64,000 nt of DNA from DATAUD01 sp036268455 (GTDB taxonomy: Bacteria > Verrucomicrobiota > Verrucomicrobiia > Limisphaerales > Palsa-1400). The position numbers were made by a program, and so were the translations under genes. The notes under the pieces were generated by a model. That model was not told the DNA's origin, searched no databases, and saw nothing but the letters and a program-made list of their open reading frames with translations. Below, one piece after another: positions 18,701-28,274 of this stretch. Each line of letters starts with the position of its first letter. Position 1 is the first letter of the stretch. The stretch covers positions 1 to 64,000 of the forward strand of contig DATAUD010000024.1 of NCBI GenBank assembly GCA_036268455.1, written 5' to 3'.

Positions 18701-18764
18701 TGAAAACTCGAATGAAAACAGTGTCATCCCAAAAGGATTGGCCAACCGACCGCGGAAAACGAGA

Positions 18765-20081
18765 TTACACTTTTACAACTGGATTAAGTACACGGACTGG
18801 GTTGAGCCGTCGGATTCCGACAAAAAGGTTGATTAAACCAGGGATAATTGGGGTTATGACACCGATCATCAAGACATCACGCACTGACGAAAGATCGACG
18901 GAAAAGCAAAGAATCGCCTGGACGAGAATTTCGATCGGAATTATTACGCCTGCCGGCGGTATCCATCCCTTATTGACATTAAGACCATAAACCAGGCCCG
19001 CCAAAGCGGACGTTCCTGCCGCCAGCACGGCAAGCCACAACATGGCGCCCGTCTGCGCATATTGTGATCCCAGTAGCCACAGCAGCGAGCCGGGCAATAG
19101 CCAGGTCAGAGCGGTGCTTGCCAGGACCAGCCCGGCGAAAGCAAGGAGAATTCGAGGATAAAGAAAGCGTATCCGAGACAACTCTTGAGCGCGGGCAAAA
19201 CGGGGGACGATGAGCGTGGAAGTAGCTGAAACCAAGACACTGAAAATCATTCCGATTCTTCCTAAAGCCCCCAGCTCTGCCACGCGATTCATATTTCCAA
19301 AGATACTCATCAGCCAGATGCCGATCTGGCCCTGCAAACAGAAATACACGGTGAATGGCGACTGGCGCTTTACAATCGAAAGAATTTCGGTTTTGAACCC
19401 TTGATCGGGAGCCGCATTCTCTAATATTTCCGGCCGTATCCAACGCTTCAACAGCCAGTATTGACTGGCAACAGCAATGGTGCTGGCGGCGACGGCCAGC
19501 GGAGAAGTCAGCAACCCCAAGCCGGCAAGCAACGCAACAAGAGCCAACCGCGGGAGAACTCCAACAAAGACCAGCGTCTGCATGCGCGCTACTTGCTGCC
19601 GTAAACTCATCACGGTGTTAAACACCGCAACATTTAGTTGGAAATAGGCGCCCACTAAAGTGAAGGAAACCAGCCACACGATAGTCGTAACTGAAACATT
19701 GTTGGACCGTAAAACCCAGACAAGGAAAGGGGTTATAACAAAAAAACTCCACGCTATGAGACGTTTTCTTAAGACAATACAGGTTTTGATTAAACTTCCC
19801 ATCCGTTCATCATCCTGCCAAAACCTGCCACCAATAGCGCAAAGGCTATTGGTTATACCATTGTCGGATAGCATACCCATGACTGCTCCAACGGTATTCA
19901 CAATCATAAAGCATGCGTAGTCTTCCTTGGGAAGCGCGCGCAGCACCACGATTCCCGCAAGACAGCCCAGTGCCTGGGCAATCGCTTGCACAAACGAATA
20001 GCCTGCCAACAATCGGAGCCACCCAATCGCGCGACGATGTTTATTAAAATAAACGGTGATGGCGGGATCTGAAGCGATCAT
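18765..20081 (-). CDS. Oligosaccharide flippase (Wzx-like)
   Basis: The 438-residue protein is almost wholly hydrophobic, with about 12 predicted membrane helices (for example LLAGYSFVQAIAQALGCLAGIVVL, LIAWSFFVITPFLVWVL, LGLLTSPLAVAASTIAV). Positions such as the N-terminal GYSFVQAIAQALG and LPKEDYACFMIVNTVGAVMGMLSDNGI match the start of polysaccharide_synt/MATE-like flippases. It should translocate the undecaprenyl-linked repeat unit to the periplasm for the polymerase-like protein at 8960. It starts with ATG at 20081. Confidence 0.88.
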   Translation of the reverse strand: MIASDPAITVYFNKHRRAIGWLRLLAGYSFVQAIAQALGCLAGIVVLRALPKEDYACFMIVNTVGAVMGMLSDNGITNSLCAIGGRFWQDDERMGSLIKTCIVLRKRLIAWSFFVITPFLVWVLRSNNVSVTTIVWLVSFTLVGAYFQLNVAVFNTVMSLRQQVARMQTLVFVGVLPRLALVALLAGLGLLTSPLAVAASTIAVASQYWLLKRWIRPEILENAAPDQGFKTEILSIVKRQSPFTVYFCLQGQIGIWLMSIFGNMNRVAELGALGRIGMIFSVLVSATSTLIVPRFARAQELSRIRFLYPRILLAFAGLVLASTALTWLLPGSLLWLLGSQYAQTGAMLWLAVLAAGTSALAGLVYGLNVNKGWIPPAGVIIPIEILVQAILCFSVDLSSVRDVLMIGVITPIIPGLINLFVGIRRLNPVRVLNPVVKV

Positions 20082-20197
20082 TTCTAAGTCACATTATCAA
20101 TTAAAACGCACTGTATTTGCGGCAGCCACGAGCACAAAAAACGGAGGCCAGTTTGCGTCTATAAAAGACTCCCGAGTAGGCATCACTGATATCCGCT

Positions 20198-23100
20198 TTA
20201 CGGCGCAGTTGGTACGAAATGAAGACCTGTGGGGGCAGGCAGGTTGTAAAGCGGTGAATTATCAAAAAAAATGGCCTGAACTGTGGCGCCGGCCCCGCCA
20301 GTGGCATTTGCCTGAAGAGTGATATTTCCCTTAAATGCGAATTGAAACATGTGCGAATATCCCCGATTTTCATTCACGGTGTACTGAGCGGATGTGCCAT
20401 TGGTGGAAAGTATCCCCAACGTAAACTGTCGCGCATAAGCCATCACAGAGGGGCTGACTACTGTCAGGAAATGAAACTTATTGTCGTTCACTCCGATGTT
20501 AATAGTGCCAATCGCGCTAGCCGTTAAGCCCCAGTTGGTGCCCAAGACATTATCAACTCTAAATTCCCGGGTGAGGTTGGGAGCATTAATCCACCCCGAG
20601 CCCTGGGTTACCGTGAAGGCGGAGGAGAGATTCGTCAGGTTAGACTTTGCGCCTCCCCAGTCGTAAATCAAATAGCCTTGTGTACCGATATTTTCATTTA
20701 TTATGGCGCCGTAGCCGTAGCAGGCAAGGTCTGCCGGGGTTAATACTCCAGTGAGATGCTCCGCACCGACTAAACTCGGCCGAGCTAAACTTGGCGCGCT
20801 TGAGCTTATATCTAGCACCGGAGTAAACATTCCGCCCTCGGACATACATCCTGCTCGAAGAACAGTTTGACTATTATCACATGGGTTTACCTCAACTTGT
20901 TCTGAGGGAATTCCTTCAATGCCTTTTTGAATGGCTGTCACCACAAAAAAGTAGGTTTGCCCGTTCGTCAACCCCTGGACAATATAGGTCGTATTGGTCG
21001 TATTGCCCGCGAGAAGGGCGAAAGGGCCTCCATTGTTAAACGAATAACGGACGTTGTATGAAGTCGCGTTCGAAACAGACTGCCAAGACAGTTGTCCCCA
21101 CTGACTTCCGTTTGCGACGACGACATCAACGGGAAAAGAACAGGGTTGGTTGGTTAAACTAATTGTACCGCCAAGAGATCCACTGCCGATTTGCTCGCGA
21201 ATATTTCTCGCGTTGACAAAATGCCAGCGTTGCGGTCCGTGGGCGCTTTCGTCGTTTACCCAAAGATAGTAGTCTCCATTGGTCGTTTTCATCAGGCAGG
21301 GACAATGCCCATTTCCGGCAAAGCCTGGCAAGGCTCCTTCGTAAGGGCTATGTCCATTGCTGGCTTCGCCAAATTGTCCCACAAACAGCCCGTCATCATA
21401 AAAATGCATGTGTTGTGAAGCTTCTCCCTGGCTGCGAAAAAACTCGCCATGGTAGCCGAAAACCACATTGCGATCCACCGCTTGCAGTGTATTTCCGGCG
21501 TAAGTAAGTCCATTGGAATTTTCATAATTGCCGCATCCGTTCAGGTTGGCGGTGGGACCTGCCTTCCAAAGCCAGTTGGTGCCACCCAATTGAATTCCGC
21601 CGAAATGCCATCCGTTATTTAATGTTTGATCGAATGAAATTAGGACATTGTTGGTGCTAATGGTTGCGCGAATATTGCCAAAGCTGCAGCAGCGCGGAAC
21701 AGGATCAGTGCTGCCTGAGGGCGCGGAAGCGAGCAACGTTGCGGCGTTCCAAACCGGATTGTTATTCGTATCAAAGCCGCTTAAAGTGGCTTGATACCAG
21801 AGGGCTTCGTTCATGACAGTGCGCCGCGCGGCCCCATCCGCACCCAGCGACGTCCAACCATTCGAGTTCCAGCCGAAATTCCACAAGGGGAAAATGCCAG
21901 TGAAACGAAGTTGATTGCTCGTCAATTCACACAGTTCGGAAGCAGCGGGCGTAAAACTGATATTATCTATCAACGCGTAGGTGTGGCCGTTTGTGAAAGT
22001 AGTAACCTCGTATAACCCTTCGTTCCATGCGATGTGATTGGTATCCACATTCGCCTTCCAATTATTTACAAGTGTCCAAGCCTGGGCAAGCGGCTTGGTA
22101 TAATCTACGTTAAACTCCAAAAACTGGTTGAAAACACGGGAATTATTATTCTGGTCCAGAGAAGCCTTCCACGAGTGGGGCTGATACATAATCTGTTCGA
22201 TATAGGCGCGTGTGGCTGAGAAATGCATCGTACGGTGGTTTTCTCCATCCCCGACCCAAAAAGAGCCATCCGGAGCAAAACACAGAAAAGTTTGGTCAAC
22301 CCCTTCGTAACTAAACCAGAACTTGTTTGTCGTGACTGCGACTCCATTCGATTGATAGCCACCAGCCAACCCGTAGGTCCAGAGAAGTGTTCCATTAGTG
22401 TTAAATGCCTTTACCTGCTGACTGCTGCCTCCGTCCGCCACGAGAATAATATCGGGATTCGTAGGATTCACGGCCACGGCCAGAGGTTCGCTTAAACCCG
22501 AAAGAGTTACGGCAACGGAGGGCTTGGACGCCACGTTAGTATAACAAATTACATTATTGCCCGAAATCACCCAAAGACTGCCATCTGGAGAGAAATTTAT
22601 CCGGCCAGGTGAGTTGACGCTGAAATTTGTGATAGCCGAGCCCAGCCGTTTGTCTAGGAGATAAATTCGATTATCAGGAGCCACCGATACGGCAAGCAAA
22701 TTGCCGTTTTGTTGTACGGTCAACCCGCTAAGACCCGCTTGAGTGCCGACGTAAAGTCCATTTGCGAAGGAGAAGCCGGGGCCATTCGTGATGACCGCGC
22801 CGTTAGCAAAATACGCAGGGCCATTATCACTCACTTGACATGCAGTAATGCATCCGGCATAAGGAGCGGATAAATTTGTTGGATTGCAGTTGGTGGAACA
22901 TCCAAAATAAACCCAATTCCCGTCAGAGGTGGTGTAGAGCCAATCACGGTCATAGATGTTGCCCGGATTAGACCCGAGAACCCCATTCAGATAACTCCAA
23001 AACCACTGCGACGCAACATGTTGCGGGTCAGATGTATTAAAACTTCGAAATGCATACTGATTTTCGTTGTAACCGGAGACATAAAAAGCATTGGTTCCTG

Positions 23101-23491
23101 TAATCGTCATGTCGGTGATGAAACTAAATCCTCGATGAACTGTTGGGCCGGACATTTCTGTTGACGTGTTTCCGATCGCTCCATCCCAGACATATTTCAC
23201 GTTATGCTGGAGTAATTTGATCCGGTAGGTGCCTGCGGGCACGGGGTTGCTGTTATCATCCAGTCCGTCCCAATTAGCCGACTGCGGACCTTGGGGAAAA
23301 CTCATTTTGTTCCAGAGTGTGCGAATGAGAGTTCCGTCATGAGAATAAACACCGGCGCTCGTTTTGCATGGCTCATCCAGTGTAAATAATATTGTGGAAT
23401 TAGCTGCCGTTAGAGAGAAATTCGCGAAAAAATGCAATACAACCAACAGAAATGAAATCCGTAAGCGCCCGAAAACTTTATCCAGTTTCAT
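20198..23491 (-). CDS. Large secreted protein with FlgD-like, propeller-like and fibronectin III regions
   Basis: The 1097-residue protein has a signal peptide (RISFLLVVLHFFANFSLTAA, about 10-30). The first domain has FlgD-like features (GTLIRTLWNKM...WDGLDDNSNPVPAGTYRIKLL). Residues about 220-430 carry NHL/SMP-30-like propeller strands (GNLLAVSVAPDNRIYLLD, INFSPDGSLWVISGN, AFNTNGTLLWTYG, CFAPDGSFWVGDGENHR). A fibronectin type III-like domain lies near 815-900 (LSWQSVSNATSYNVRYS...YFFVVTAIQ). The C-terminal 190 residues form a beta-rich domain. It is unusually placed inside the exopolysaccharide operon, between the initiating transferase and the flippase, so a matrix or cell-surface role is possible. 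I do not assign an enzymatic activity. Confidence 0.7.
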   Translation of the reverse strand: MKLDKVFGRLRISFLLVVLHFFANFSLTAANSTILFTLDEPCKTSAGVYSHDGTLIRTLWNKMSFPQGPQSANWDGLDDNSNPVPAGTYRIKLLQHNVKYVWDGAIGNTSTEMSGPTVHRGFSFITDMTITGTNAFYVSGYNENQYAFRSFNTSDPQHVASQWFWSYLNGVLGSNPGNIYDRDWLYTTSDGNWVYFGCSTNCNPTNLSAPYAGCITACQVSDNGPAYFANGAVITNGPGFSFANGLYVGTQAGLSGLTVQQNGNLLAVSVAPDNRIYLLDKRLGSAITNFSVNSPGRINFSPDGSLWVISGNNVICYTNVASKPSVAVTLSGLSEPLAVAVNPTNPDIILVADGGSSQQVKAFNTNGTLLWTYGLAGGYQSNGVAVTTNKFWFSYEGVDQTFLCFAPDGSFWVGDGENHRTMHFSATRAYIEQIMYQPHSWKASLDQNNNSRVFNQFLEFNVDYTKPLAQAWTLVNNWKANVDTNHIAWNEGLYEVTTFTNGHTYALIDNISFTPAASELCELTSNQLRFTGIFPLWNFGWNSNGWTSLGADGAARRTVMNEALWYQATLSGFDTNNNPVWNAATLLASAPSGSTDPVPRCCSFGNIRATISTNNVLISFDQTLNNGWHFGGIQLGGTNWLWKAGPTANLNGCGNYENSNGLTYAGNTLQAVDRNVVFGYHGEFFRSQGEASQHMHFYDDGLFVGQFGEASNGHSPYEGALPGFAGNGHCPCLMKTTNGDYYLWVNDESAHGPQRWHFVNARNIREQIGSGSLGGTISLTNQPCSFPVDVVVANGSQWGQLSWQSVSNATSYNVRYSFNNGGPFALLAGNTTNTTYIVQGLTNGQTYFFVVTAIQKGIEGIPSEQVEVNPCDNSQTVLRAGCMSEGGMFTPVLDISSSAPSLARPSLVGAEHLTGVLTPADLACYGYGAIINENIGTQGYLIYDWGGAKSNLTNLSSAFTVTQGSGWINAPNLTREFRVDNVLGTNWGLTASAIGTINIGVNDNKFHFLTVVSPSVMAYARQFTLGILSTNGTSAQYTVNENRGYSHMFQFAFKGNITLQANATGGAGATVQAIFFDNSPLYNLPAPTGLHFVPTAP

Positions 23492-23747
23492 TATGCATGC
23501 TAAGTCGGCGTTGCTGCGCCCAACCTAAAAAATCTTGAACTACCAAATACTTTTCCCTTCACAGCAAAAAGCCTGCCATCCCGGCTGTTTTTGACAACAA
23601 CGACCTGCCCATAGGATCGGGCATCGTTCCTCTCCTGACGATTCGGGAATAAGTGGTCGAAAGAATTTATTCAAATATATCCCGTTCAGTCTGAGATCGG
23701 AACAGCCCACGCGGAGCCTGTCTCAAATTCATTTTATCCCTCTTTGC

Positions 23748-25148
23748 TCACAAGGCGGACGGCGGCGGAGATATTACGTGAAACACAGTTCGCATAATAA
23801 TCCAACAATCCATCAAAAACGACCAATTCTCCAAATAATGGATGTCGCTCTCGACTCGTTTGATTACATCGGCAGGGGTATTAACCTGGCCCCGAAAGCC
23901 GCGCACTTGAGCTAAACCGGTAATACCCGGTTTGACATTTCCCCGCACCGGATAATTGATCAACGCATGAGCAAAGTGTTCGTCGTGTTCGATCAAATGG
24001 GGGCGCGGACCAACAATGCTCATTTCTCCGCGCAGCACGTTGATAAATTGCGGCAGTTCGTCGATGCTGAACTTTCTGAGCCATCGAGCTCCTGGGTAAA
24101 TCCGCGGATCTTCCCTGGCCGCTTGCCTGCTCGGATCAGGATTATCCAGGTGCATCGTCCGATATTTGTAAATTGGGAACGGAAGATTTTGCAGGCCAGA
24201 GCGAAGTTGGCGATAAAAAATAGGGCCGGGGGAATATCGCCGTTGCAGATAAGCGACCAGAACTGTCGTAAACGGGAGAACAAATACCACAGCGCCCAGC
24301 GCCAACACAATATCGAGGCACCGCTTAACAAGCCGACCGAACGGATCTTCCAATGGCTCGTCCCGCAGACCAATAAAGCGCACGCCGTCATCCTCAAACA
24401 TAGTTACCGGATGCCTCAAGGCCCGCTCGAAATCACAAACCACCAGTAATCTAACCCCATGACGTTCGCACACCTCTGTGTAGTGCACGAGAAAGTTTCT
24501 AAACAGCGGAAACTCAGCGAGAATGACCTGTGTAATATCCTGCTCCACTATAATACGCTCAAGATCTTCCAAAGTGCCCAATATTTTAAACTTGGTTAAG
24601 GCTCCCACAGATCCGTCATGGGAGATCAGACCAGCGATATAGTAGCCAAGCCCCTCCTTGCTTCTCAACCATCGGTACAACGTAGAAGCAGTTTGAGCCC
24701 CCCCCGCCAGAAGCACCCGGTGCATGCGCACCCCCCCAAAACTAAGCTTCTGCAGTAATGGAGGGATAAGTCGTTGCGTTCCAACCAGAATTCCGTAAAG
24801 AATTGGCAGATACGTGAATAGGAAAACCCTTGAGATGACTTGGTCGCGCCCTCCCGCAAGGAAGAGTAGGAGCATTCCGGCCGAAACGGCCGTTTGCCGG
24901 AAGGCATGACGATGGCAAACCGAGAAAATACGTTGCGTAAACCAGGAGTCGTCTGTCGTAGTAGCATACGCGACTGCAATCCCAACCAGCAGAACCGCAT
25001 TATAGAAAACATATCGCTGGAGGTTTAGGTTCCGTAAAGCCCAGTGTCCTTCGGATACTCGCAGCCACGCCCAGAAACCCATGGTGACTGCAAAGCATTG
25101 GCAAAGAATACCAAGTTTGGCGATCCCCTTTGTGCGTGATGCGATCAT
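23748..25148 (-). CDS. Polyprenyl glycosylphosphotransferase (initiating enzyme)
   Basis: The protein starts repeat-unit synthesis by moving a sugar-1-phosphate from a nucleotide-sugar to undecaprenyl phosphate. The N-terminal half has several membrane helices and a CoA_binding_3-like Rossmann domain (MHRVLLAGGAQTASTLYRWL; ILGTLEDLERIIVEQDITQVILAE). The C-terminal half is a Bac_transf domain: KRCLDIVLALGAVVFVLPF, SPGPIFYRQLRSG, PIYKYRTM, LRKFSIDELPQFINVLRGEMSIVGPRP, and KPGITGLAQVRG. This resembles WcaJ/WbaP-type enzymes. The ATG at 25148 follows a GGGGTGG sequence; a GTG at 25157 is the alternative. Sugar specificity is unknown. It follows the lasso cassette directly. Confidence 0.9.
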   Translation of the reverse strand: MIASRTKGIAKLGILCQCFAVTMGFWAWLRVSEGHWALRNLNLQRYVFYNAVLLVGIAVAYATTTDDSWFTQRIFSVCHRHAFRQTAVSAGMLLLFLAGGRDQVISRVFLFTYLPILYGILVGTQRLIPPLLQKLSFGGVRMHRVLLAGGAQTASTLYRWLRSKEGLGYYIAGLISHDGSVGALTKFKILGTLEDLERIIVEQDITQVILAEFPLFRNFLVHYTEVCERHGVRLLVVCDFERALRHPVTMFEDDGVRFIGLRDEPLEDPFGRLVKRCLDIVLALGAVVFVLPFTTVLVAYLQRRYSPGPIFYRQLRSGLQNLPFPIYKYRTMHLDNPDPSRQAAREDPRIYPGARWLRKFSIDELPQFINVLRGEMSIVGPRPHLIEHDEHFAHALINYPVRGNVKPGITGLAQVRGFRGQVNTPADVIKRVESDIHYLENWSFLMDCWIIMRTVFHVISPPPSAL

Positions 25149-25184
25149 GATGTCCACCCCGGTGAAAAGCCGGTCTTCTTCCGT

Positions 25185-26399
25185 TCAAGCTCGCGCGCGG
25201 GAGCGCGGACGGATCATCGAACAAGCAACGCGAATAGGTCTCAAAACAATGTAAAGCCACCTAAGACTCGCCGGTAATGGAATCCATCGTCTGTCTTTTT
25301 GGCTGGGTAATAAAAGCCAGCCAGCCAGATACCTCAGGTAGCGCAAACGATCTTGCCAGCGTTCCTTGGCGCGAAGATAAAACCAGTCTTTCGACCATCC
25401 CGCGGCCGTCGCGGTTTCAGCCGGCTCGGACGAAAAGATATCAGCACAAATCTTCTGCGCCAGCGTAGTCGATGTCGGATCTTTTTCCATCTCCAACCAA
25501 ACTTTGTGCGGCAACTCAACGCCCAGCAAAAAGTGGGCGAGTCGCAACCCCAGGAAGAACGTCCGTCGGGATCCCATGTGTTTGGAAGTCTTGAGCAACT
25601 TGTCCCAATCCAAAGCAGCTTCGTGCTCCATTACCTGTGCGATATCCACCACCCAGCATAAGCGTCTCCATCGATGCTTAGTGCCGTGCGCGCAAAGATA
25701 GAGCAACATAGTTTCTGCCGGCAGACTCAGCACATTCATCCCGCCTATGGGAACAGAAGGCGGCGTCCTCCAGACTGCTTCTAAGTCCACCTGAAATCCG
25801 AGCCATCGCTGGATGAACGACCAATGCAATTCAACACTAACTCTGCCGTCCTTGCGCCAGAAGTCGCACCCAAGCTGCGATTCAACGTGACTTGATCCGC
25901 CGCCGGAAGTTTGACTCACCGGCTGCTGATAGCCCCATTGCGTGAGCAATTGGCCGGCACGGACGATGTGTTCCTTTTGAACCAGAATGTCCAAATCCAG
26001 GAACTCACGAAGCGCGACGTTGCCATAGGCGGTTATGGCCAGCACTGGGCCTTTAAATGGAATTACGTTGATTCCATGCGCGCCAAATTCGCGGATAAGC
26101 AAAAGAAGTTCCCGAGTCAGGAAAAGATTGCGGGCGGCATTGGCCCGAAAACGACGACTGAGGATTTCCGATGATTTTCGCGGAACAATGTCCGCCGCGC
26201 GGCGCTCGAGGCTCGAAGTCACCAATGCGGTAATTCCGTGGTGTCGGGCGGCCTCAACAACGTAATCCCAATTCGTGCATTGGCTGACAAGGCGCCGGAC
26301 CGTCTCCCGCTTTTCCTTTTCCGCGCCTTTGACGGCGCATGCCAGAAGCAATGCGTCCTCATTACGCGGAATCAATCTTGTGGAGCGCGAAATGTTCAT
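25185..26399 (-). CDS. Nucleotidyltransferase-family protein (NTP_transf_5-like) of the lasso cassette
   Basis: The protein (about 404 residues from ATG 26399; an in-frame TTG lies at 26432) has the polymerase-beta-like motif GINVIPFKGPVLAITAYGNVALREFLDLDILVQ, where the D-L-D pair should bind metal. An ELHWSF motif (VSVELHWSFIQRWLG) and LLYLCAHGTKHRWRRLCWVVDIAQ follow, as in PF14907-type proteins. Such proteins recur in RiPP and lasso clusters together with PqqD-like, B2 and HPr-kinase-like genes. One plausible role is a second step on a kinase-modified peptide, but this is inference. It sits between the exporter and the initiating sugar transferase. Confidence 0.8.
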   Translation of the reverse strand: MNISRSTRLIPRNEDALLLACAVKGAEKEKRETVRRLVSQCTNWDYVVEAARHHGITALVTSSLERRAADIVPRKSSEILSRRFRANAARNLFLTRELLLLIREFGAHGINVIPFKGPVLAITAYGNVALREFLDLDILVQKEHIVRAGQLLTQWGYQQPVSQTSGGGSSHVESQLGCDFWRKDGRVSVELHWSFIQRWLGFQVDLEAVWRTPPSVPIGGMNVLSLPAETMLLYLCAHGTKHRWRRLCWVVDIAQVMEHEAALDWDKLLKTSKHMGSRRTFFLGLRLAHFLLGVELPHKVWLEMEKDPTSTTLAQKICADIFSSEPAETATAAGWSKDWFYLRAKERWQDRLRYLRYLAGWLLLPSQKDRRWIPLPASLRWLYIVLRPIRVACSMIRPRSRARA

Positions 26400-26448
26400 G
26401 TCGAATTGCTTTCGCTGGTCAAATGAAGCCAAAGTTCAATTATCCGGA

Positions 26449-28269
26449 TTACCGATAACTGGCCGCCTGCGTATTGTAGAGGCTGGCGTAATCGGTCCCA
26501 AGTTCTACCAGTTCTTCATGCGTTCCCTGCTCAACAATCCGCCCCCCGCGCAACACGTAAATTCGGTCGGCCATTTTTACCGTCGAGAGCCTATGGCTGA
26601 TGAGCAGAGTGGATCGGCCGGCAGCCAATTGCCGGAATTTTTCAAAAACCGCGAATTCCGATTTGGGGTCAAGAGCACTGGTGGGTTCATCCAGAACGAT
26701 TAGTTCCGACGGGCGATGAAAGGCCCGAGCCAAAGCGATTTTCTGCCATTGTCCAACACTGAGTTCCTCACCACCTTCAAAAAGCGTCCCTAAAACAGAC
26801 TCGTAACCCCATTTAAGTTTGCGGATGAACGCGTCGGCGTCCGCGGCGTGCGCGGAGCGGACAATGGTTTCATCGCTGGCCGGCAGATGGATGTTACCGA
26901 GCCAGATGTTGTCTTTGACCGGCAGTTGGTATTGAACGAAATCCTGAAAGACAACGCTAATGGCGCGACGCAATTCCGCTTTCTTGAATTGACGAATGTC
27001 GGTCCCGTCGATTGTGATCCGGCCATCGGTCGGATCATACATTCGGCACAGCAACTTAATAAGCGTGCTCTTGCCGGCGCCGTTTTCGCCTACCAACGCG
27101 ACCACTTCGCCAGGCTCAATGACCATGGAAACATCATCCAGGCATGGCCGGCTGGAACCGCGATACTGAAACCGCACATGCTCGCAACGGATAGCTTGCC
27201 GGAATGGCCGGGGGATTGGGCGGGAATGAACCGGCTCAACCAGCGTGACCGGCTGGTCGAGGAAAGCATAAACGTTTCGCACAAACAAATTGTTCTCATA
27301 AAGATTCGCCAGGGACAAAAGGAGTTCCTGGAAGTATCCAAGTCCACGCTGCAACGCCTGGTAAACCATAACCAGCGCGCCGACGGTAACACTCCCTGCG
27401 ATGGCGCCACGCGCCAGCATGCCGAATGCGCCAAACATTACAAGCAGGGCCATGGACTGCGTAATAAAGTCGCCGGACGATTTTTGGAAAGTGAACTTCA
27501 GCCGCCGCCGATTTAGTTCGTGGCGAAGCTCGGCGGCACGGTCCTTTAGGATGTTGCCCACGTCAAAGAGCCGATTCTCCTTGGCATGGTGGCTGCCGGT
27601 TAGCATCCAGTTGTAATAATCTGCCTGCCGCTCGATAGGTGTCCGCTCAATCTGCCATTGAAACATCTGTTTTGTCTGTCGAAATCGCACCCATAAGCCC
27701 GGCACAGCCGCCAGCGCCAATATCAGGAAGAACACCCAATTGAGAGAGAAAAAAAGCAGACCTGATACCGCGACCAACGAAAAAGCGCTTTGCGTAAGCT
27801 GTGCCAATCCCTGGACAATTCGAGTGGGCCGATAGGGCGCTTCTTGTTGCGCCCGGTGAAAAGTGTTCTTGAACGCCGGTGTCTCGTAATGTTCAAGATC
27901 TACTTCGATGGATTTGCGATGGAGCAAATCCTGCATGTATTCAGTCACTTTCGCCGCCTGTTCTTCCTGGGCTAACTGCCCTAACGCCTTGCAAAGCACG
28001 GTAAGGAGCTGCGCCAGAAACGCGCAACCAATGAGCACGGTCAGCAACCGTAATCCACCAGAGCCAAGACCCTTGCCGGCCCCGGCGATGATCGTGTCGA
28101 TGATTCTCTTAAGCAGAAAAAGGCCGATGAGAGGCAATGCGGCCTGCGCAACACCAAGGCCAAGGCCGAATACAGTCCAGCCGGCCGAACCGCGCCATAC
28201 CAATTGGACGGAGCGCCTTAATTCCGGCAATCCTAGCCACACCACAAGTTTTGAGTTCTTAAAGGGCAT
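26449..28269 (-). CDS. ABC transporter, fused permease and ATPase (lasso exporter candidate)
   Basis: The start chosen is ATG 28269, giving 606 residues (MPFKNSKLVVWLGLPELRR). An upstream in-frame extension would overlap the kinase gene by 415 bp and has no protein-like character. Six membrane helices occupy about residues 30-320. The ATPase has Walker A VGENGAGKST, Q-loop VFQDFVQYQ, signature ELSVGQWQK, Walker B LIVLDEPTSALD and the switch His in LLISHRL. No C39 peptidase domain is present, which fits a lasso-type exporter because B2 removes the leader. It probably exports the mature peptide and gives self-immunity. It lies 5 bp after the kinase stop. Confidence 0.88.
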   Translation of the reverse strand: MPFKNSKLVVWLGLPELRRSVQLVWRGSAGWTVFGLGLGVAQAALPLIGLFLLKRIIDTIIAGAGKGLGSGGLRLLTVLIGCAFLAQLLTVLCKALGQLAQEEQAAKVTEYMQDLLHRKSIEVDLEHYETPAFKNTFHRAQQEAPYRPTRIVQGLAQLTQSAFSLVAVSGLLFFSLNWVFFLILALAAVPGLWVRFRQTKQMFQWQIERTPIERQADYYNWMLTGSHHAKENRLFDVGNILKDRAAELRHELNRRRLKFTFQKSSGDFITQSMALLVMFGAFGMLARGAIAGSVTVGALVMVYQALQRGLGYFQELLLSLANLYENNLFVRNVYAFLDQPVTLVEPVHSRPIPRPFRQAIRCEHVRFQYRGSSRPCLDDVSMVIEPGEVVALVGENGAGKSTLIKLLCRMYDPTDGRITIDGTDIRQFKKAELRRAISVVFQDFVQYQLPVKDNIWLGNIHLPASDETIVRSAHAADADAFIRKLKWGYESVLGTLFEGGEELSVGQWQKIALARAFHRPSELIVLDEPTSALDPKSEFAVFEKFRQLAAGRSTLLISHRLSTVKMADRIYVLRGGRIVEQGTHEELVELGTDYASLYNTQAASYR

Positions 28270-28274
28270 TGGGA

